A stretch of DNA of 64,000 nt from Enterobacteriaceae endosymbiont of Plateumaris rustica (GTDB lineage: Bacteria; Pseudomonadota; Gammaproteobacteria; Enterobacterales; Enterobacteriaceae): the NCBI RefSeq assembly GCF_012562965.1, contig NZ_CP046228.1:188325-252324 (forward strand), written 5' to 3'. Below, in pieces: positions 50,817-61,400 of the stretch; the first letter of the stretch is position 1, and each line of letters starts with the position of its first letter. The translations under genes were made by a program, and so were the position numbers. Under the pieces are notes generated by a model. The model did no database searches and was not told where the DNA came from. It saw only the letters and a list, made by a program, of their open reading frames with translations.

Positions 50817-52307
50817 ATGAATATAAAAATAAAATTACCAGATATAGGAATTGAAGAAATGAAAGTTACTGATATTCTAGTAAAAAAAGGAGATAAAATA
50901 CATAAAGATGAATCTATTATTGTTATAGAAGGGGAAAAAACTTCTATGGAAATACCTTCAACAGAAAATGGTATTATAAAAAAAATTAAGGTATCTATTG
51001 GTGATAATGTACATACAGATTCTGTAATTTTAGAATTAGATAATAATATTTCAAAAATAAATGAAAAAATTATTTCTAGTAAAATTAAAGAAACAATTTT
51101 AGATGTTAATAAAATTAATAAAATAATTATTCCTAATATTAGTAATGGATTTATGAAAATAATTAAAATTTTTGTAAATGAAGGAGATAAAATTTATAAA
51201 GATAATCCATTAGTAACCTTAGCAAATAATAAAAATAATTTTAATGTAACTTCACCATATAATGGTATTATACAAAAAATAATAATTAAAAATGGTGATA
51301 ATGTTAAATCTGGTGATATTATAATATTAATATCTAATTTTATATCAAAAAATATAGAAGAAAATAATATAAATAAAAATTATTTATTAAATATAAATAA
51401 TATTGTTAAAAAAAATAGTATACATGCTTCTCCTTCAGTAAGAAAAATAGCAAGACAATTAAATATTAATTTATTAAATATTATAGGTAGTGGTAATAAA
51501 AATAGAATTTTAAAAGAAGATTTATTGAAATATATTTCAATAAATAATAACCAAAAAAATATAAATAATATTTCTTCTTCTTTATCTTCAAATTATTTTA
51601 AACAATTTGGAGAAATAGAAGAAAAAGAAATGAATCAAATTCAAAAAATATCAAGTACAAATTTAACTAAAAATTGGATAAATATTCCTCATGTTACTCA
51701 AAATATTGAAGCTGATATAACTAAATTAGAATCATTTCGCATCAAAAAAAATAACGAATTTAATAGAAATAATCAAAATATAAAAATTACATTATTAAGT
51801 TTTTTAATTAAAATATGTGCAAATGCTTTAAAAAAATATCCTATATTTAATTCTTCTTTATTAGATAATAAAAAAATAATTTTTAAAAAATATTATAATA
51901 TAGGTATAGCTATAAATACTAATAAAGGATTATTAGTACCAGTTATATTTAATTTAATTAATAAAAATATCATTGATATATCTAAAGAATTAATTTTATT
52001 ATCTAATAAAGCTAAATTAGGAAAATTAATTCCTAGTGATATGCAAGGTGGATGTTTTACAATATCTAATTTAGGTAGTAAACCAGGTAATTTTTTTACT
52101 CCTATAATTAATTCGCCTGAAATAGCAATTTTAGGAATATCTCAAGCTAATATTAAACCTTTTTGGAATGGAAAAAAATTTATTCCTCATCTCATATTAC
52201 CATTATCTTTATCATATGATCATAGAGTTATAAATGGTGTTGAAGCTATTATTTTTTTAAATTATATTTGCAATTTAATATCTGATATTAGAAATTTATT
52301 AATGTAA
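50817..52307 (+). CDS. aceF: Pyruvate dehydrogenase E2 with two lipoyl domains
   Basis: AceF is the acetyltransferase core of pyruvate dehydrogenase. The 496-residue protein is much shorter than E. coli AceF (about 630, three lipoyl domains). Domain 1 (residues 1-77) has the canonical lipoyl site EGEKTSMEIP with Lys41. Domain 2 (about 100-177) has only ANNKNNFNV around Lys139, so the acidic and methionine context is lost. The subunit-binding domain (HASPSVRKIARQLNINL, near 205) and the catalytic YDHRVINGVEAI near the C-terminus are intact. The reduced swinging-arm number should still support activity. Confidence 0.96.
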   Translation: MNIKIKLPDIGIEEMKVTDILVKKGDKIHKDESIIVIEGEKTSMEIPSTENGIIKKIKVSIGDNVHTDSVILELDNNISKINEKIISSKIKETILDVNKINKIIIPNISNGFMKIIKIFVNEGDKIYKDNPLVTLANNKNNFNVTSPYNGIIQKIIIKNGDNVKSGDIIILISNFISKNIEENNINKNYLLNINNIVKKNSIHASPSVRKIARQLNINLLNIIGSGNKNRILKEDLLKYISINNNQKNINNISSSLSSNYFKQFGEIEEKEMNQIQKISSTNLTKNWINIPHVTQNIEADITKLESFRIKKNNEFNRNNQNIKITLLSFLIKICANALKKYPIFNSSLLDNKKIIFKKYYNIGIAINTNKGLLVPVIFNLINKNIIDISKELILLSNKAKLGKLIPSDMQGGCFTISNLGSKPGNFFTPIINSPEIAILGISQANIKPFWNGKKFIPHLILPLSLSYDHRVINGVEAIIFLNYICNLISDIRNLLM

Positions 52308-52367
52308 TAAAAATAAAATAAAAATAAAAATTAAATAATAAATTCATTGTAATTAATTATAGAGATA

Positions 52368-53792
52368 ATGATGAGTATAAAAATTAAAACTTCAGTTGTT
52401 GTAATAGGAGGAGGACCTTCAGGATATTCTGCTGCATTTCGTTGTAGTGATTTAGGTATTAAAACTATAATAGTAGAAAATTATCCAAATTTAGGTGGTG
52501 TATGTCTAAATGTTGGATGTATACCCTCTAAAACATTATTACATATAGCAAAAATAATAAAAGAAAATACTAATTTTTTTAATAAAGGTATTTTAAATAG
52601 TATTCCAAATTTAAATATAGAGAAAATTATTTTATGGAAAGATAAGATAATAAAAAAATTATCTAACGGATTAAATTTTCTTGCACGTACTAGAAAAATA
52701 GATATTATTAATGGAATTGGTACATTTAAAACACAAAATATTCTTAATGTAAAAAATAATAATAATAATTATCAAATAGAATTTAAATATGCTATTATTG
52801 CTACAGGATCTCAACCTATAAAAATACCATTTATTCCTTATAATGATAATAGAATATGGAATTCTACAGATGCTTTATTGTTAAAAACAATTCCTAAAAA
52901 GATGTTAATTTTAGGTTGTGGTATTATTGGTTTAGAAATGGCGACAATTTATCATGCTTTAGGAACAGAAATTAATATTGTTGAAACGTCAGATAAAATA
53001 TTACCATTAGTCGATGACGATATCATACAAATTTATAATAATGATATAAAAAATAAATTTAATATAATGTTAAATACAAAAATTATATCTATAGATGATA
53101 ATAATAAAAATTTATTACAAGTCTATATGACTAATGATAATAATAAATCTATTTTTTCTAAAAAATATGATGTTATTTTAATAGCTATAGGAAGAACACC
53201 AAATTCAAATTTTATTAAAAATAATTCATTTGATATAAAACTTAATGATGGATTTATTAAAGTTAATAATCAAATGAGAACTAATATTCCTAATATATAT
53301 GCTATTGGAGATGTAATAGGACATCCTATGTTAGCTCATAAAGGAATTTATGAAGGTCATTTAGTAGCAGAAATTATTTCCGGTAAAAATCATTTTTTTA
53401 TTCCAAAAGTAATACCTTCTATTGCTTATACTGATCCAGAAATAGGTTGGGTAGGAGTAACAGAAAAAGAAGCAAAAATAAAAAATATAAATTATGGAAT
53501 TGCTTCTATGCCATGGAATACTTTAGGCAGAGGATTATGTTCTAATGCAGAAAATGGTTTAACAAAATTAATTTTTGATAAAAATACTAATAAAATTATC
53601 GGTGGTTTAGTTATTGGATATAATGCTGGTGAATTATTAGGAGAAATTAGTTTAGCAATAGAAATGGGATGTGATGCAGAAGATATATCATTAACTATAC
53701 ATGCTCATCCAACATTCTATGAATCTATAGGTATAACTACAGAAATATTTTTAGGATCAGCAACAGATATATTAAATAAAAAAATAATTTAA
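52368..53792 (+). CDS. lpd: Dihydrolipoyl dehydrogenase (E3)
   Basis: Lpd reoxidises dihydrolipoyl groups of the pyruvate and 2-oxoglutarate dehydrogenase complexes with NAD+. The 474-residue protein equals E. coli. It has the FAD motif VVVIGGGPSGYSAA, the redox-active disulfide GGVCLNVGCIPSK, the NAD motif LGCGIIGLEMA and the C-terminal His-Glu pair in HAHPTFYES. Two consecutive ATGs occur; the second (52371) aligns with the E. coli start. It ends the aceE-aceF-lpd operon and serves sucAB as well. Confidence 0.98.
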   Translation: MMSIKIKTSVVVIGGGPSGYSAAFRCSDLGIKTIIVENYPNLGGVCLNVGCIPSKTLLHIAKIIKENTNFFNKGILNSIPNLNIEKIILWKDKIIKKLSNGLNFLARTRKIDIINGIGTFKTQNILNVKNNNNNYQIEFKYAIIATGSQPIKIPFIPYNDNRIWNSTDALLLKTIPKKMLILGCGIIGLEMATIYHALGTEINIVETSDKILPLVDDDIIQIYNNDIKNKFNIMLNTKIISIDDNNKNLLQVYMTNDNNKSIFSKKYDVILIAIGRTPNSNFIKNNSFDIKLNDGFIKVNNQMRTNIPNIYAIGDVIGHPMLAHKGIYEGHLVAEIISGKNHFFIPKVIPSIAYTDPEIGWVGVTEKEAKIKNINYGIASMPWNTLGRGLCSNAENGLTKLIFDKNTNKIIGGLVIGYNAGELLGEISLAIEMGCDAEDISLTIHAHPTFYESIGITTEIFLGSATDILNKKII

Positions 53793-53821
53793 TATAATAA
53801 AAAATTTTAATTTCAAAATTA

Positions 53822-53858
53822 AATGGAAGTAATTAAATATTATTAATTACTCTCCATT
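53822..53858. terminator. Hairpin between lpd and dapE
   Basis: Arms 53822-53836 and 53843-53858 pair over 15 bp with one bulged C and a 6-nt loop; the outer part AATGGA/TCCATT holds G/C pairs. It lies between the convergent ends of lpd and dapE, closest to lpd, and probably terminates the ace operon. Confidence 0.6.
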
Positions 53859-53991
53859 GATACTTATATAAATAATTTTATAAATAAAGTTATTTTATTT
53901 ACATTTTTTATAATAATAATTAAATTTTATTTATATATTTTTTTAAAGATAAAAATAATTTATATTATATATATTAAATCAATTTATAAAT

Positions 53992-55173
53992 TTAATTATA
54001 TAATAAAATATCTTTTATAATATTATAATATATTTTACTTAATAAATAAAGATCATTGACTTTTACACATTCATTAATTTTATGAATAGTAGAATTTATA
54101 AGTCCTAATTCTATTACTTGTGCTTTACTTTTTATAAGAAAACGAGCATCAGATGTACCACCATCATTAATAATTGTTGGTTTTATATTATTTACTAATT
54201 TAATATTTTTTTTAACAATATTTATTAAATTTTTTTTATTTAAGTTATTTTTTTGAAATAAATTTAAAAAAGGAAATCCACTAATATTCCATTTAATATT
54301 AAAATTTTTAATATATTTTTGAATAATTTTATTAAAAATATTTAATATATTTTTATAATTAATCTCATTATTAAATCTAAAATTAAATTTTAATAAAACA
54401 TCACCGGGAATAATATTATTGATATTATTTTTAATTGATGATATTATATGAGTTATTTGCATACTAGTTTCTGGAAAAAAAATATTTCCTTCATCCCATT
54501 TAATTAATAATAATTCATTTAAAGCAGGAATTATTTGATGAATAGGATTATTTGCTAACTTATGATAAGCAACATGACCTTGAGTTCCTTTAACAATTAA
54601 TTCAATATTTAAGGAACCTCTTCGTCCATTTTTTATATTATCTCCTAATATTTTTTTGCTTGTTGGTTCACCTAATATAAAATAATCTAATTTTTCTTTT
54701 CTATCTATTAGTTTTTGAATAATTTTTTTAGTACCATTAATAGCTGTACCTTCTTCATCAGAAGTAATTAAAAAAGCTAAACGACCATTATAATATTTAG
54801 AATATTTTTTAAAAAATATTGTAGCTGCAATAATCATCGAAGCTAAAGCTCCTTTCATATCAACAGAACCACGACCATATAATATATTATTTTTAATAGT
54901 AGCTTTAAATGGATTAAATTTCCATTTTTTTATATCTCCTGGAGGAACAATATCTGTATGACCAGCAAAAATTAATGTATCAATTATATTGATATCTGTA
55001 TTATTATGACGGTAAGCCCAAAAATTTTTAGTATCTTTTATATTAAAAATTTCTATATTAAAATTTAATTTAATTAAATGATCTATTAAAATATCTTGAC
55101 ATCCTGCATCATAAGGACTAATAGAAGGACAATTAATTAATTTTTTTGTTAATGTTACTATTTGTTTTAACAT
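53992..55173 (-). CDS. dapE: Succinyl-diaminopimelate desuccinylase
   Basis: DapE releases LL-diaminopimelate from its N-succinyl form in lysine and murein synthesis. The 393-residue M20-family metallopeptidase (E. coli 375) has FAGHTDIVPPGD (zinc His), GRGSVDMKGALA (bridging Asp), TSDEEGTAINGT (catalytic Glu) and NDGGTSDARFL. It converges with lpd and is followed upstream by lon after 59 bp. It complements dapF at 32.5 kb. No frameshift is present, and residue drift is moderate. Confidence 0.97.
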   Translation of the reverse strand: MLKQIVTLTKKLINCPSISPYDAGCQDILIDHLIKLNFNIEIFNIKDTKNFWAYRHNNTDINIIDTLIFAGHTDIVPPGDIKKWKFNPFKATIKNNILYGRGSVDMKGALASMIIAATIFFKKYSKYYNGRLAFLITSDEEGTAINGTKKIIQKLIDRKEKLDYFILGEPTSKKILGDNIKNGRRGSLNIELIVKGTQGHVAYHKLANNPIHQIIPALNELLLIKWDEGNIFFPETSMQITHIISSIKNNINNIIPGDVLLKFNFRFNNEINYKNILNIFNKIIQKYIKNFNIKWNISGFPFLNLFQKNNLNKKNLINIVKKNIKLVNNIKPTIINDGGTSDARFLIKSKAQVIELGLINSTIHKINECVKVNDLYLLSKIYYNIIKDILLYN

Positions 55174-55232
55174 ATTTTTTATTATTTTATACTATATTGA
55201 TTAAATAATTATTGTTTAATAATAAATTTTTA

Positions 55233-57569
55233 TTATTTATGAATTTTATTTTGTAAAGCTAATAACCATACTTCTTCTATTTTTTTTACAGGAAAAATTT
55301 TTAAATCAGTAATAATATTTTTAGGTATATCTTCTAAGTTTCTTTTATTTTTTTCAGGAATTATAACAGTATGAACTCCTCCTCTATGAGCAGCTAATAA
55401 TTTTTCTTTTAATCCACCTATAGGTAAAACTTGTCCTCTTAATGTAATTTCTCCTGTCATAGCTATATTAGCTTTTACGGGATTATTAGTTAAACATGAT
55501 ATAAGTGCTATACACATTGCAATTCCAGCACTAGGTCCATCTTTGGGTGTAGCTCCTTCTGGAACATGAACATGTATATCTAATTTTTTATAAAAATCAT
55601 TATTTATACCTAATATTTTTGATCTTGATCTTACAACAGTAAGAGCTGCTTGTATAGATTCTTGCATTACTTCACCTAAAGATCCTGTATATGTTAGTTT
55701 TCCTTTTCCAGACATACATGCAGTTTCAATTGTCAATAAATCTCCTCCAGACTCTGTCCATGCTAATCCTGTAACTTGTCCAATAAGATTTTCATTTTCT
55801 GATTTACCATAATCAAATTTTTTTACTCCTAAATATTTTTTTAAATTTAAACTATCTATTAAAATAGATTTAATATTTTTTTTTATTAAAATAGTTTTAA
55901 CTGTTTTTCTACACAAAGTAGATAATTCTCGTTCTAAATTACGAACTCCAGATTCCCTAGTATAAAACCTAATTATATCTATAATAGCTGTATCAGATAT
56001 TTTTAATTCATTTTTTTTTAAAGCATTTCTATTAAATTGTTTTGGTAATAAATATTTTTGAGCTATATTTAATTTTTCATCTTCAGTATATCCAGATAAT
56101 CTAATAACTTCCATTCTATCTAATAATGGAGATGGAATATTAATAATTGAATTAGAAGTTGCTACAAACATAACATCAGATAAATCATAATCAACTTCAA
56201 GGTAATGATCATTAAAAGAAATATTTTGTTCTGGATCTAATACTTCTAATAATGCTGATGCAGGATCACCTCTCATATCATATGAAATTTTATCTATTTC
56301 ATCTAATAAAAGTAAGGGATTTTTAACTCCTATTCTAGATATTTTTTGAATAATTTTACCAGGCATAGAACCTATATATGTACGTCTATGTCCTCTTATT
56401 TCACCTTCATCACGAATTCCACCTAACGCCATTCTAATAAATTTTCTTCCAGTAGTTTTAGCAATAGATTTTCCTAATGATGTTTTACCTACTCCAGGTG
56501 GACCAACTAAACATAAAATAGGTCCTCTTATTTTATTTGATCTATTTTGTATTGCTAAATATTCTAAAATACGTTCTTTTACATTTTCTAAACCAAAATG
56601 ATCAGCATCTAAAGTTTTTTTTGCTTTAGATAAATTTTTTTTTAATTTACTTTTATTACTCCATGGTATTTGTAATAACCATTCTATATAACCTCTAACT
56701 ACTGTTGCTTCTGCTGACATTGGAGACATCATTTTTAATTTTTGTAATTCAGATTCAGCTTTTTCTTTAGCTTCATTTGGCATTTTAGCTAATTCTATTT
56801 TTCTTTTTAATATTTCATTTTCATCAAGATTATTATCCATTTCTCCTAATTCTTTTTGAATAGCTTTAATTTGTTCATTTAAATAATATTCTCTTTGACT
56901 TTTTTCCATTTGTTTTTTTACTCTATTACGGATTTTCTTTTCAACTTGTAATAAATCAATTTCTGATTCCATAATAGCCATAAGATATTCTAACCTTTCA
57001 TTAATATTAGACATTTCTAAAATTAATTGTTTATCTTTCAATTTTAAAGGCATATGTGATGCAATAGTATCTGCTAATTTTGCTGCATTATTTATATTAT
57101 TTAATGATGTAAGTACTTCTGGTGGGATTTTTTTATTTAACTTAATATAACCTTCAAATTGATTAATAGCTGTTCTTACTAAAACTTTTTGTTCTTTTTC
57201 TTCAATATTTGGAGAAACTATATAAATAGCCTGAGCAATAAAATAATTACTATTATCAGTAAGAGTAATTATATGAGCTCTTTGTAATCCTTCTACTAAT
57301 ATTTTTACAGTACCATCGGGTAATTTTAACATTTGTAAAATATTAGTAATAGTACCAACAGAAAATAAATCATCAATGCTAGGATTATCTTTAGATGCAT
57401 CTTTTTGAGCAACTAACATAATTTTTTTATTATTATCCATAGCAGCTGATAAACAGCGAATAGATTTTTCCCTACCAATAAATAAAGGAATGACCATATG
57501 AGGATATACTACAACATCACGTAATGGCAACACAGGTATTACAATACGTTCTGAATTCTCAGAGTTCAT
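55233..57569 (-). CDS. lon: ATP-dependent protease Lon
   Basis: Lon is a soluble AAA+ protease that removes misfolded and some regulatory proteins. The 778-residue protein (E. coli 784) has the N-terminal substrate-binding domain, Walker A GPPGVGKTSLGKS near residue 357, Walker B LLLDEIDKI, and the Ser-Lys dyad in ATPKDGPSAGIAM and GGLKEKLLAAHRGG. It is well conserved and follows clpX by 121 bp in the E. coli order clpP-clpX-lon. No clear sigma-32 promoter is visible in front of it. Confidence 0.98.
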   Translation of the reverse strand: MNSENSERIVIPVLPLRDVVVYPHMVIPLFIGREKSIRCLSAAMDNNKKIMLVAQKDASKDNPSIDDLFSVGTITNILQMLKLPDGTVKILVEGLQRAHIITLTDNSNYFIAQAIYIVSPNIEEKEQKVLVRTAINQFEGYIKLNKKIPPEVLTSLNNINNAAKLADTIASHMPLKLKDKQLILEMSNINERLEYLMAIMESEIDLLQVEKKIRNRVKKQMEKSQREYYLNEQIKAIQKELGEMDNNLDENEILKRKIELAKMPNEAKEKAESELQKLKMMSPMSAEATVVRGYIEWLLQIPWSNKSKLKKNLSKAKKTLDADHFGLENVKERILEYLAIQNRSNKIRGPILCLVGPPGVGKTSLGKSIAKTTGRKFIRMALGGIRDEGEIRGHRRTYIGSMPGKIIQKISRIGVKNPLLLLDEIDKISYDMRGDPASALLEVLDPEQNISFNDHYLEVDYDLSDVMFVATSNSIINIPSPLLDRMEVIRLSGYTEDEKLNIAQKYLLPKQFNRNALKKNELKISDTAIIDIIRFYTRESGVRNLERELSTLCRKTVKTILIKKNIKSILIDSLNLKKYLGVKKFDYGKSENENLIGQVTGLAWTESGGDLLTIETACMSGKGKLTYTGSLGEVMQESIQAALTVVRSRSKILGINNDFYKKLDIHVHVPEGATPKDGPSAGIAMCIALISCLTNNPVKANIAMTGEITLRGQVLPIGGLKEKLLAAHRGGVHTVIIPEKNKRNLEDIPKNIITDLKIFPVKKIEEVWLLALQNKIHK

Positions 57570-57690
57570 AGAGATCTCTCTTTATTTTTATGATAAATTT
57601 TAAATGATATGATTTATAAAAATATAAATTTAATATAAAAAATAAAAAATATTTATTAATTTAATGAATACTTCTATTTTTATAAAAAAA

Positions 57691-58950
57691 CTATTTAATA
57701 TTATTTTTATATTCAATAATTGGTTCAGATGAATTATTAATTACTTCACTATTAATTATAACTTTTTTTATATTATTTAATGAAGGTAGATCATACATTA
57801 TATTTAATAATTGTTTTTCTATTATAGATCTTAATCCACGTGCTCCTATATTTAATAACATTGCCTTTTTTGCAATAGCATTAATAGCATCATTTTGAAA
57901 TTCTAATTTTATATTTTCATATTTAAATAGAGCTTGATATTGTTTAGTTAAAGCATTTTTAGGTTCTAATAAAATTTTTATTAATCCATTTTTATCTATT
58001 TTTTCTAATGGAACAATAATTGGTAATCTTCCTATAAATTCAGGAATTAATCCAAATTTAATTAAATCATCAGGATTAACATTTAAAAATGATTGATATT
58101 TATCTTTTTTAAAATTATTATTTTTTACTTTAATACTGAAACCAATTTTATTAGAGACATTTAATCTATTAGAAATAATTTTATCTAAACCATAAAATGA
58201 TCCAGCACAAATAAATAATATATCTTTTGTATCTACTTGAATAAATTCTTCTTGAGGATGTTTTCTACCTCCTTTTGGTGGTATTGAAGATATAGTACCT
58301 TCAATTAATTTTAATAAAGCTTGTTGTACTCCTTCACCAGAAACGTCTCTAGTTATAGAAACATTTTCAGATTTTTTTGAAATTTTATCAATTTCATCAA
58401 TATATATAATTCCTTTTTGTGCTTTTATTATGTCATAATTAGATTTCTGTAATAATTTTTGAATAATATTTTCAACATCTTCACCAACATAACCTGCTTC
58501 TGTTAAAGTAGTAGCATCAGTGATAGCAAAAGGTACATCTAAAAAATTTGCTAATGTTTTAGCTAAAAGAGTTTTACCACATCCAGTAGGACCTAATAAT
58601 AAAATATTACTTTTTTCTATTTCTATATTTTTATAATTATTATTATATAATCTTTTATAGTGATTATAAACTGCTACTGAAAGTATTTTTTTTGCTATTT
58701 TTTGATTAATAACATAATTATTTAGATAATTAAAAATTTCATGGGGTGTAGGTAATTTTTTATTATTATGTAAATAAATATTATTATTTTGATTATTAAA
58801 TTCTTCTTGAAGCATATTATTACATAAATAAATACATTTATCACAAATATAAACAGAATTACCAGATATTAATTTATTAACTTCATTTTGATATTTTCCA
58901 CAAAAAGAACAACATAAAAAAATATTTGATTGCTCTTTGTTATTTATCAT
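57691..58950 (-). CDS. clpX: ClpX unfoldase
   Basis: ClpX unfolds tagged proteins and threads them into ClpP. The 419-residue protein (E. coli 424) opens with a four-cysteine zinc domain (CSFCGKY...ICDKCIYLC, residues 15-44). It has Walker [16 protein letters not shown], Walker [11 protein letters not shown] and the IGF loop ([10 protein letters not shown]) that docks to ClpP. It lies 63 bp after clpP. Confidence 0.98.
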   Translation of the reverse strand: MINNKEQSNIFLCCSFCGKYQNEVNKLISGNSVYICDKCIYLCNNMLQEEFNNQNNNIYLHNNKKLPTPHEIFNYLNNYVINQKIAKKILSVAVYNHYKRLYNNNYKNIEIEKSNILLLGPTGCGKTLLAKTLANFLDVPFAITDATTLTEAGYVGEDVENIIQKLLQKSNYDIIKAQKGIIYIDEIDKISKKSENVSITRDVSGEGVQQALLKLIEGTISSIPPKGGRKHPQEEFIQVDTKDILFICAGSFYGLDKIISNRLNVSNKIGFSIKVKNNNFKKDKYQSFLNVNPDDLIKFGLIPEFIGRLPIIVPLEKIDKNGLIKILLEPKNALTKQYQALFKYENIKLEFQNDAINAIAKKAMLLNIGARGLRSIIEKQLLNIMYDLPSLNNIKKVIINSEVINNSSEPIIEYKNNIK

Positions 58951-59013
58951 TAAATAACCTCATCTATAAATAAACAAAATAATAAAATTTATATATTTAA
59001 ATAATATTAATTA

Positions 59014-59640
59014 TTATTTACGATTATATATAATTTTATCTATAAGACCATATTTTACTGCTTTTTCAGCTGATAAAAATCTATCTCTATCAGTATCTTT
59101 TTCAATAATATCTATTGGTTGACCTGTATGAAATGACATTAATTTATTTATATGTTTTTTAATTCTTAAAATTTCTTGAGTATGAATTTCAATATCTGTT
59201 GCTTGTCCTTGATAACTACCTATTGGTTGATGTATCATCATTCTTGCATTAGGTAAACAAAATCTTTTATTTTTTTTTCCTGATGAAAGTAAAAAAGCAG
59301 CCATTGAACATGATTGTCCTATACATATAGTACTAATATCTGGTTTAACAAATTGCATTGTATCATATATTGACATACCTGATGTTATATTACCTCCTGG
59401 ACTATTTATATAAAGATATATGTCTTTATTAGAATTTTCTGATTCTAAAAATAATATTTGGGCAACTATTAAATTAGCCATATTATCTTCAATTTTTCCT
59501 ATAAGAAAAATAATTCTTTCTTTTAATAATCTAGAAAAAATATCATAAGATCTTTCTCCTCTAGGAGTTTGTTCAATAACCATTGGTATCATATTTAATT
59601 TATTTTTAATAAAAATTTTATTATTTTTTGTATATAACAT
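59014..59640 (-). CDS. clpP: ClpP proteolytic subunit
   Basis: ClpP is the tetradecameric serine peptidase of ClpXP. The 208-residue protein (E. coli 207) has [26 protein letters not shown], the nucleophile in [10 protein letters not shown] and the His in [18 protein letters not shown]; the Asp lies in the following DTDRDRFLS region. The N-terminal propeptide is about 16-19 residues and drifted. It sits between the broken tig and clpX, as in E. coli. Confidence 0.98.
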   Translation of the reverse strand: MLYTKNNKIFIKNKLNMIPMVIEQTPRGERSYDIFSRLLKERIIFLIGKIEDNMANLIVAQILFLESENSNKDIYLYINSPGGNITSGMSIYDTMQFVKPDISTICIGQSCSMAAFLLSSGKKNKRFCLPNARMMIHQPIGSYQGQATDIEIHTQEILRIKKHINKLMSFHTGQPIDIIEKDTDRDRFLSAEKAVKYGLIDKIIYNRK

Positions 59641-59701
59641 TATTTATTTATCCTTTATTTAAATATATATTTATTTTTTTATAAAGTATATTATATAAAA
59701 T

Positions 59702-60923
59702 TTATTTTATAGTTACATAAATTTTTATAATATTTATAAATTCACGTTTAATATCTTTATAACTATATTGAATTTTATTCATTAATATTTTTTTTAATAT
59801 TATTTGAATTACTTGATGTTCTAATATTAAATTATATAATTTTTGTATTAAATTATTATTTTTAAGATAATATTTTATTATTTTTTTAAATTTAATATCA
59901 TTATAATATATAAAAAAAGATAATTCTTCATAAAGAAAATTAATTATTAAATTTTTATTAAATTTAATTTTATTTTGTTTATATATTTTATTAATAGAAT
60001 CAAATTCTGAATTAATTAATAATAATGGTAATTTTATTTTTTTATGTAAATTAATTAAAAGATTAATTACTTTATATTTAATAATGTAACGAATCATTTT
60101 ATTTATTTTAAATTTTAATTTATTTTCAAATATTTTATATAAATTTTTAAAAGTAAAACTAGTAATAGAATTAGAATTAAATATATTTTTTTTAATTATA
60201 AATACAGTTTTACAATTTTCTACTCTTTTAATTAAAATAGAAAAATTTTGTTTTGTTCCAACTAATTCTTTATCAGGATAATTATCTGAAATTAATACAA
60301 TAAGATTGAATTGATCTCCATTTTTTTTATTAATAATATTTGGTTCTAAATTAGATATTATTTTCCATTTATTAGACAATATTAACTTAATATTAGTAAA
60401 TTTTTTATTATTTACATAATTAAATATATCAATAGTTACCCTATCTAAAGAATTAACTATTTGATTTTTTTTATCTAACCATATAATATTTTTATCATAA
60501 AATTTAGAAATATAATTATTAATATCATTATTACTAATTTTTACTGTAGGAATATCTATTTTTATATCATTAAATTTTAATAAATTACATTTAGGATAAA
60601 TTTGAAATGTAACAGTAAAAATAAAATTTTTAGCTATTTCATATTTACTATAATTATATTCAGGTATACCTATTATATTTATTTTTTTAGATTGAAATTT
60701 TTTTAAAATTTTTTTTTTCATTAAATTATTTAATATATTTGATTGTACTAATTTTTTATAAAAATTTTCAAAATATTAAAAGGAACTTTTCCTTTATGAA
60801 ATTCTTTAATTATTTTATTTTTTGATATAAATTTTAATTTTTTTTAATAATATCTTCTATAATAAGATTATTAATTTTAAAAAAAATTTTATGTTTTATA
60901 TCTTGTAATTTTAAATTATACAT
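59702..60923 (-). pseudogene. tig: tig (trigger factor), broken by two frameshifts
   Basis: Trigger factor is the ribosome-bound nascent-chain chaperone and peptidyl-prolyl isomerase. The gene starts at ATG 60923 (MYNLKLQDIKHKIFF) and keeps the ribosome-binding signature as EFHKGKVPFN in a different frame, then continues FENFYKKLVQSNILNNLMKKK in a third frame. The first break fits loss of one A in an A-run near 60840, the second one T near 60775. A clean 339-codon frame (59702-60721) covers the rest to the end, with a drifted FKBP-like domain. It is probably non-functional unless slippage or an internal start rescues it. Confidence 0.85.
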
Positions 60924-60988
60924 AATTTTATACTTTACATATATTATAAATAATAATTTATATTAGATAAATGATTTTAAATAAAATT

Positions 60989-61273
60989 TTAATTATTAAC
61001 ATTATAACAATTAGGAATAATAGGTGTTGTATATTTTAATTTTTTCCATTCTTTAATAGTATAAGTATATAATGATAACGCGTGAATATTCTTTATTAAT
61101 TCTTTATTTAAAATACTATATATAGATCTATGACGAGTAATAAAATTTTGACCGATAAAATGATCACTTACTATAATAATTTTAAAATGATTTTTAATAT
61201 GATTATTATTAATTTTTAAATATACTGGATTAAATATAATTTTTAATTTATTTTCTATTTTTTTTTGCAACAT
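60989..61273 (-). CDS. bolA: BolA-family protein
   Basis: BolA proteins work with monothiol glutaredoxins in Fe-S cluster handling and affect cell shape genes in E. coli. The 94-residue protein (E. coli 105) has the BolA fold with FKIIIVSDHFIGQNFITRHRSIYSILNKEL, containing the conserved RHR and His-rich site, and a central HALSLYTYTIKEW strand. The position before tig-clpP-clpX-lon matches E. coli exactly. Confidence 0.93.
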   Translation of the reverse strand: MLQKKIENKLKIIFNPVYLKINNNHIKNHFKIIIVSDHFIGQNFITRHRSIYSILNKELIKNIHALSLYTYTIKEWKKLKYTTPIIPNCYNVNN

Positions 61274-61400
61274 AATTTTTACTTTATTAAGTTAAATAAG
61301 ATATAAATTATATTTATTAATATTTTATAAAAATATTAATAATAGGTTTATTAACTTATATTAAAATTTATAAAAACTTTATATAAAAAACAAGATATTT

